From an uncultured Acetatifactor sp. (GTDB lineage Bacteria > Bacillota > Clostridia > Lachnospirales > Lachnospiraceae): a DNA stretch of 42,625 bases. Below are positions 34,172-42,625 of this stretch, in pieces; the first letter of the stretch is position 1, and each line of letters begins with the position of its first letter. Made by a program: the position numbers and the translations under genes. The stretch spans positions 1 through 42,625 of the forward strand of contig CANRLX010000017.1 in NCBI GenBank assembly GCA_947631615.1. The letters are read 5' to 3'. The notes beneath the pieces are model-generated. The model did not search any database. It was not told where the DNA came from and saw only the letters and a program-made list of their open reading frames with translations.

Positions 34172-36510
34172 TGCTCCACCTCTTTCCTCATTTGAAAGCG
34201 GACGACCTCCTCCTGCACGGGCAGTCTGGAAGGGTTCAGGGCGAGGATCTTCTCCACCTCGCTCCAATTCTCCAGGACGATCCTGCCGATGACGGGATCG
34301 TACATCTGGGAGATCCTCCTCTCCAGCTCCTTTCTGCACATCTCAAGCCCACCGTGTTTTCTGACATAGCGGCTTGAGGTCGCCGTGTCGATAAAGTCCG
34401 CGATCGCAATGATGCGGGAGCCTATGGGGATGTCGTCTCCGGCGATCCCGTCCGGAAATCCCTTCCCGTCATACCGCTCATAGCGGTGGAGAATGATCTT
34501 TCCGATGTTCTCCATCCCCTTCGCCTGCGATACGATACGGGCGCCGATGACGGGATGCCGCATCAGGGCCGCCAGCTCCGATTCCGTCAGCGCGTCCTCC
34601 TTCATCAGGATGCGGTCGGGCACGCCGATCTTTCCAATGTCGTGCAGCCTGGCCGCCACGCCGATCTCCTCCGCGGCCGGATCGGACAGTCCCACCCTTG
34701 CGGCGATCATGCGGGAAAGCTCGCTCACCCTCTGGGAGTGCTTGACGGTGTTTCGATCCTTCGATTCCATGGTGGCGATCACGCACTCGATAAGCCCTCT
34801 GGAGCCGGACTCCTGTTCCCCCGCTCTGTCCCTGCGCTTTTCGACCTTATCGCTGTACATCCTGTCGTCCGCACCCTGTCTCCACTCGACGGCGCTCTTT
34901 TTCTCCCCGTCTGGTTTCCGCAGGCGGCTCTCTCCGACCGCCACGGACCATTTGCACACCGACGTCTGGTTGCATACCGCGATCCGCTTTTCCAACTGCG
35001 CCAGGAGACTGCCCGAGTCCTCCGGCGGATCCGTCAGGATCACCCCAAACTCGTCCCCTCCGATCCGGTAGCAGCTTCCGCAGGCATCGTACACGCTCCG
35101 GATGCACTCCGCCGCCATCCGGATCAGCTCGTCTCCGGCGGCGTGTCCGAAGGTTTCATTCAAATATTTCAAATCGTTTACGTCGATCATCAAAAGAACC
35201 GCGTCCCTTCCCTCCGGACAGTCTGCGGCGGTCTCCGACAGCTTCCGCTCAAAGGCCCTCAGATTTCCCAGGCCCGTCTGATTGTCCGTCAGGGCAAGCC
35301 TCTCGTAGGAATTGCGCTCCGCCGTCTGCTGCTCCTTCTGCCGGACGGTGTTCACATAGGAGTAGAGCGCCATTCCGATCAGATCCATGAGGAATATCGT
35401 GACCGCAAAGAGCATCGGCGCCTGATAGACCGTTCCGTCGCTGATCCAGTAGACCACCACGGTCCACACGGCCATTCCGATCAGAAAGACGAAGCCCCCG
35501 ATCAGCCACAAAAGCTGGCTCTGGCCGGGCCTTCTCTTCCGCTCCCGCAGCAGACAAAAAAGGCACAAAATCACCGTCGCCAGCACCAGGGCGTGGGTCA
35601 CAAAGAGCATCTGATTCATGCCAAAAACCCGAAGGAAGGCAAGCGCCGCCTGCAGTAGGATGTTGAGCTGCCCCAAAACGGCCAGGATCCACAGGGAATC
35701 GTACCGCTTTTCACAGACGGCCCACACATAATACAGGATGGGGATGGGCAGGAACATAAAGGCAAAATAGCTGAAAAGCCCTGTCGCCTCCGCGTTCAGA
35801 GAGGTCAGGATCACAAGGGAGGAGTCCGTCAGGGTCCAGAGCGCCAGATCCAGCAAAAACAGCGCCAGAAAGACGATCCGGATATCGGACACCCTCTTGC
35901 TGTGGAAATAGAGGAAGGCGACGAGCAAAATCACGCCAAACACCGCAAGGCAGATGATGGCGGCAATGGCGTACCCGTTCTCCCAGAGGATCTCGCTGGC
36001 CACCGCCACCCGAGAGCCCACGGCGATCTCCGGCAGCCTCCAGACCGATCCGTTCCTGCCGGAAAAGGTGATCTGAAGCAGACATTCCCCGCCGTTCTCC
36101 GGCAGCACAACGACATTGCTCTTATTCATCCGCATCAGATCCGACAGCGGCGTCCGGTTCACCGAGTATATGGCCTGTCCGTCCACCGTCACCAGGACCC
36201 CCTGTCTCTCCGGAAGAAACAACAGCGTATCTCTGTCTGCGGAAACCGTCATGCGGCGGCGGATCGTGACCTCGTCCCCCGAGACGGGTATCTGCGCCGG
36301 AAGCGAGATCTCCTCCCCGCCATTCTCCTCATCCAGAAACCACCCCTCCGTGAGGGGGACCGGACGCTCCCGCAAAAGGCCCGCGCCCCGTCCGGAGCGC
36401 ATGGACAGCCCATAGGCGGACAGAAGCACCACGCACAGGCCGGAAACGACGGCGCAGAGGATCGAAAGGCTGTTTTTGATTCTTTTCTGTTTGACCGACA
36501 AGTCAGACAT
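34168..36510 (-). CDS. Membrane GGDEF and HD-GYP-like cyclic-di-GMP protein
   Basis: 780 residues. A membrane helix at 14-35, an outside beta-rich domain (45-165), and about seven helices (177-390, 7TM-DISM-like). A GGDEF domain follows with intact YRIGGDEFG (GGDEF 484-488). The last part is an HD-GYP-like domain with KHSQRVSELSR, RLHDIGKIGVPD (His623-Asp624), MRHPVIGA, then ILHRYERYDGKGFPDG where the usual HHE is altered, and IAIADFIDTATSS. It should make cyclic-di-GMP, and whether it can degrade it is doubtful given the HH change. It lies 42 bp after the DegV-kinase and overlaps cobU. Confidence 0.9.
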   Translation of the reverse strand: MSDLSVKQKRIKNSLSILCAVVSGLCVVLLSAYGLSMRSGRGAGLLRERPVPLTEGWFLDEENGGEEISLPAQIPVSGDEVTIRRRMTVSADRDTLLFLPERQGVLVTVDGQAIYSVNRTPLSDLMRMNKSNVVVLPENGGECLLQITFSGRNGSVWRLPEIAVGSRVAVASEILWENGYAIAAIICLAVFGVILLVAFLYFHSKRVSDIRIVFLALFLLDLALWTLTDSSLVILTSLNAEATGLFSYFAFMFLPIPILYYVWAVCEKRYDSLWILAVLGQLNILLQAALAFLRVFGMNQMLFVTHALVLATVILCLFCLLRERKRRPGQSQLLWLIGGFVFLIGMAVWTVVVYWISDGTVYQAPMLFAVTIFLMDLIGMALYSYVNTVRQKEQQTAERNSYERLALTDNQTGLGNLRAFERKLSETAADCPEGRDAVLLMIDVNDLKYLNETFGHAAGDELIRMAAECIRSVYDACGSCYRIGGDEFGVILTDPPEDSGSLLAQLEKRIAVCNQTSVCKWSVAVGESRLRKPDGEKKSAVEWRQGADDRMYSDKVEKRRDRAGEQESGSRGLIECVIATMESKDRNTVKHSQRVSELSRMIAARVGLSDPAAEEIGVAARLHDIGKIGVPDRILMKEDALTESELAALMRHPVIGARIVSQAKGMENIGKIILHRYERYDGKGFPDGIAGDDIPIGSRIIAIADFIDTATSSRYVRKHGGLEMCRKELERRISQMYDPVIGRIVLENWSEVEKILALNPSRLPVQEEVVRFQMRKEVEQ

Positions 36511-36552
36511 AGGTTTCCCTCTCCCTTTTTGTCTCCCAGGCGAACCTTACTG

Positions 36553-39230
36553 TCACCTGTTACTTTTCCTGTAGTAGGAAATGCCGATGGTGCCAACGCC
36601 CACATTGCAGGCGTTGGAGAAAGACGCCTTCTGCACGATCACCTTGGCAAAGGGGATCTGCCGCTCCACCTCGCGCCGGATGAGATCCAGCTGTCTCACG
36701 GTGCAGCTCACATGACTGATGAGCACGATCTCCGGATTGATGTGGCGCTTGCGGAGAAGATGCCATCGGATAAAACGCTTCCAGGCGTTCTCGATATTCC
36801 CGAAGTGTGTCCCCACAATGACGATCCTGCTCTGCCTCATCCCCAGGACGGGATGCAGCCGAAACAGGGAGCAGACGCGGTTGGACAAAGCGTCGGTATG
36901 CCCGTTCTGATAGAAGATATCCGTGGTGGGCATAAAGTATTTGCTGCACACCTGCCCCTTGATCCGCTCTACCTCCGCGCAGATTTCCTCCGTCTTGCAG
37001 CCTCTCTGTGCCATCCTTGCCGCGTACAGCGTCACAAGGCCGGCGCCGCCGGAGATATGTCCGGAGTCAATGACGTGCACATGGTCAAAGCCGCTGGCCG
37101 CCTTGGCGACCATCCCGAAGCTCTTCCCCACGTTCGCCGCCATAGCGATGTGAATGACATCCTCCGCCTGGGTCAGAACGTCGGCGAAAAACTGCTCGTA
37201 CTCCTCCACCGACACGTTGCTCGCAAACACGTGCCCCTCCCCCTCCAGCAGGTACTGGGCGAGACTGTCGGAGTCGATCTCCCGGGTGTCCGCAAAGCGC
37301 CCCCTGTCCGTCTCAATGTACAGATACATCACCCGAATGTCGTACATTTCCAGAAACTCGTCCGGTATATCGCTGGTGCAGTCGGTGGTGATGCAGACCT
37401 TTTTGCGCTTTTTGCGCGTCGCCCTCTGAAGCTCCGTCTCCGCGCCGACGGTCGTGTTCGCGCCGGACTGATACTCCAGGATATCCTCCGGAAGGAATTT
37501 TTGGATCTCCGCCTCCAGTCTGTCGCTCTGGATCGGCTTCTCCAGATAGCCGTCAAAATCGTGTTCCTGACAGATCTTCTTGGCTTCCGCCAGCGTGTTG
37601 GCGGTGAGCACGATCACCGCGGAATCCCTGCACAGGCCGTTCTCCTGGCGCCGGATCAGCTCCAGCGTCTCCGCGCCGTTTTTGTCCCCCATCATGTAAT
37701 CCATCAGAATCACATGATAATACTTGTTCAGCGTCTTCTGCAGAGCCTCCTCCCCGCTGGCGGCCACGTCCAGCTGTACCTTGGTGGCCTCCAGAAGCTT
37801 GCGGATCACCATCCGGTTCATCTCGTTGTCGTCCACCACCAGGACGCGCGCCTCCGGCGCCTCAAAGCTCTGCCGGTATCTTGTCTCTCCCTCGCGCCGC
37901 TCCCGCTCCATAAACTGGACGACGCCCACCGGACTCGGGTCAAGCACCTGCTGCTCCAGGGTGACGGTGAATACGGACCCCTTGGTATAGATACTGTCCA
38001 CCGTGATCTCGCCGCCCATGAGATCCACCAGCTGCTTACAGATGGAAAGCCCCAGTCCGCTGCCCTCCACCTTGATGTTATCCCTCTCGTCGATCCGGCG
38101 GAAGGCGTCGTACAGATATTTGAGATCCTCCTTGCGTATGCCGATGCCGGTATCCGTGACCGAGAGCCGCAGCGTCACCCTGTCCTGGGCGGTCATCTCG
38201 CCGCTCACCGACAAAGACACCGTCCCCACTCTGGTATACTTCACCGCGTTGGTCAGAAGGTTCAGCATCACCTGCTTGATCCGCTTTTCATCCCCGTACA
38301 GAATGGAGGGGAGGTTGGGATCCAGATCGATCTGAAACGTCAGCTCCTTTTCTCCCGCGCGCACCAGCATGATGTCCACCAGCTCCTGGCACCAGTCCCG
38401 AAGCCAGTACTCCACCGGGATGATCTCCATGCGCTTCATCTCCATGCGGGACAGATCCAGTATATCGTTTACCAGGCTCAGGAGCATCTTGCTCGCCACC
38501 TGGATGTTGGCGGCGTACTCCCTGGTGTTGTTGTCCCAGTTCTCCCGAAGGATCATCTCGTTGAGCCCGATAATCGTGTTGATGGGAGTGCGGATCTCGT
38601 GGCTCATGCTGGCAAAGAAACTGTTTTGCGCGTTGTTCGCCTTCTCCAGCTCCTCCTTCTGGCGCTCCGCCACGCCGCGCTCGATCTCGTAGATCTTCAT
38701 CTGGAATTTCAGGACGATGCCCACCGCCAGTCCCACGACCAGGACCGCAAAGAGAGAGTCCATATAGCTCGCCGCCCGAGATTCCATGGGCTTTACATAA
38801 AAGGGATAATAGTACCCCGTGGCATAGACCGCCACATCCACCCCGAACGTGGCGATCAAAAGCACGATCATCTTTTTGCCGGAGAACATCAGAAACACAT
38901 AGAAGATCCCCAGCACAAACCACACGGTGGCGCCACCCTCCAGACCTCCGCTCAGAAGGAACATCTCCGGAAAGACCACCATGATGATCAAAACTCCCAC
39001 CAGGATGGAAGCCAGCTCGATCTTCCGATACTTAAACGTGGCGACCATGGAGACGGACATCGCCAGCAGAAGCAGAAGCAGCGGCACCATGATCGGCCCC
39101 ACCTCCATGAGGACCACGCACTCCAGAGTGCCTGCGAAGGCCGCGATAAATCCCACCAGAACGATCACGCGAAAGATGCGTTCTCTGGAATCCAGATTTC
39201 TTCCAAACAAAAACTGCGACAGCTTACGGA

Positions 39231-39234
<4 letters not shown>
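36553..39234 (-). CDS. Hybrid histidine kinase-receiver fused to a DegV domain
   Basis: 893 residues. Six or so membrane segments (18-178) are followed by a coiled linker, the phospho-acceptor SMSHEIRTPINT (His212) and an ATPase domain (DTGIGIRKEDL, EGSGLGLSICKQL). A receiver domain (463-582) has Asp512 in LMDYMMGDKNG, with LTAN and EKP. Residues about 612-888 are a DegV fold: CITTDCTSDIPDEF, VFASNVSVEEYEQFF, VIDSGHISGGAGLVTLYAARMA, and a VGVGTIGISYY end. DegV proteins bind fatty acids. Fusion to a kinase is not something I know of. Start ATG 39234 overlaps the previous gene's stop (ATGA). Confidence 0.88.
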
Positions 39235-42002
<2,768 letters not shown>

Positions 42003-42033
42003 TTCTCTTCCTCCACGCTTTCAATCTACTGGA

Positions 42034-42076
42034 AAAAGCATACCGGCGCAGCTATTGTCAGCGCAGGTATGCTTTT
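42034..42076 (-). terminator. Terminator-like hairpin between the chemotaxis gene and kinase
   Basis: Arms of 16 bases (42076-42061 with 42049-42034, one mismatch) and a T-run on the minus strand, only 32 bp before GTG 42002. No promoter is visible between it and the kinase, so read-through or attenuation is possible. Confidence 0.82.
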
Positions 42077-42099
42077 GCCGTCATTCCACTTCCACCGTT

Positions 42100-42625
42100 T
42101 TAGTATTTTCCGAATCCGTCGTTTAAGGAGATGATCTGTTCGTTTCTGCTGGCGTTGCCCCGATAGGATGTCCTGGCGTCCTCCAGCATCGCATCCTGCC
42201 GCGCGCCCAGCCGGTACACGGCCAAAAGCTCCCGCATCCTGCCCGCCTGGCCGGAGAGCTCCACACTGGCCGCCGCGCACTCCTCGCTGGTGGCGGAGTT
42301 GTTCTGCACCACCTGGGAAACCTGCTCGATGGCCTGGTCGATCTGGTCGATGGCAGTGGCCTGATAGTTGGAGGACTCTGCGATCCCTCCCACGATCCCC
42401 TCGCTCTGCTGTACCACGTGGGTGATCGCCTCCAGAGCGCTCGCGGTCTCGTCCGCGATTCTGGATCCGGCGCTCACCTTCTGGATGGAATCCTCGATCA
42501 TCTCGGCGGTCTCCGCTGCCGCAGCGGAGCTCTTGGCCGCCAGATTGCGGACCTCCTCCGCCACAACGGCAAAGCCCTTGCCGGCGTCTCCTGCCCGCGC
42601 TGCCTCCACGGCGGCGTTCAGCGCC
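42100..42625 (-). CDS. Methyl-accepting chemotaxis protein, C-terminal part (cut by window edge)
   Basis: About 174 residues reach the right edge. The visible start, [29 protein letters not shown], is the conserved hairpin tip of the signalling domain that binds CheA and CheW. The rest is the long coiled coil ([19 protein letters not shown], then [18 protein letters not shown]) ending in a short tail. The ligand domain and membrane segments lie outside the window. A terminator follows. It suggests the organism is motile or uses a chemosensory pathway for other behaviour. Confidence 0.93.
   Translation of the reverse strand, partial: ALNAAVEAARAGDAGKGFAVVAEEVRNLAAKSSAAAAETAEMIEDSIQKVSAGSRIADETASALEAITHVVQQSEGIVGGIAESSNYQATAIDQIDQAIEQVSQVVQNNSATSEECAAASVELSGQAGRMRELLAVYRLGARQDAMLEDARTSYRGNASRNEQIISLNDGFGKY

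Noticed and set aside
34100..36552. Cobalamin riboswitch before the cob genes
   Set aside because: cobU overlaps the upstream gene and there is no leader space. No B12-box sequence was seen in the 42 bp gap before the GGDEF gene.

Overview
The window reads as a chromosomal segment of a GC-rich Clostridia member, most likely a Lachnospiraceae-type gut anaerobe. The evidence is the dgt-dnaG-rpoD-trmK order, a Trp T-box in front of a trpXYZ-type ABC transporter, pyrB-pyrI, BspA-like leucine-rich lipoproteins, late cobalamin genes, and strong GGAGG ribosome sites. This assignment is inferred from gene content and not from any database search. Almost all genes are on the minus strand. I see no phage, insertion sequence or CRISPR array.

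Region by region. 1-3.3 kb is a folate operon read right to left (folC, folE, an HD hydrolase, folP cut by the window edge). Its gaps hold short degenerate tandem repeats. 3.4-6.5 kb has a small membrane protein, a PH-like protein divergent from a nitroreductase, and pyrBI. 6.5-10.5 kb has an acidic membrane-anchored protein and trpXYZ, headed by a complete T-box leader with a UGG (Trp) specifier. 10.5-14.4 kb has a VanRS-like two-component pair and a PF06541 membrane protein. 14.5-17.7 kb looks like a metal homeostasis cluster: a ZIP transporter, a G3E GTPase with a YcgQ/DUF1980-like tail, and a CobW-type G3E GTPase with a long His-rich repeat. 17.7-19.1 kb has a trypsin-like lipoprotein and rnpB.

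19.1-27.2 kb is the macromolecular synthesis operon: dgt, dnaG, rpoD, trmK, a TGS/uridine-kinase-like protein and a GT-C membrane protein. 27.4-29.3 kb holds an LRR lipoprotein, the remnant of a second copy, and tRNA-Leu(CAG). From 42.0 kb leftward to 29.3 kb runs what appears to be one long transcription unit: hybrid kinase with HPt, hybrid kinase fused to a DegV domain, GGDEF/HD-GYP-like protein, short cobU, cobC, cbiB, cobD, cobQ. The right edge cuts a methyl-accepting chemotaxis protein.

The most unusual item is the histidine kinase-receiver-DegV fusion at 36553-39234. It overlaps a second hybrid kinase by ATGA. The next gene, a GGDEF/HD-GYP-like protein, in turn overlaps cobU by ATGA, so phosphorelay, cyclic-dinucleotide and (by fold) fatty-acid-binding modules are physically coupled to late B12 assembly genes. 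Secondary points are the G3E-DUF1980 fusion, a reduced CobU, an altered HD-GYP metal site, and at least four unrelated short tandem repeats in intergenic or gene-boundary DNA.
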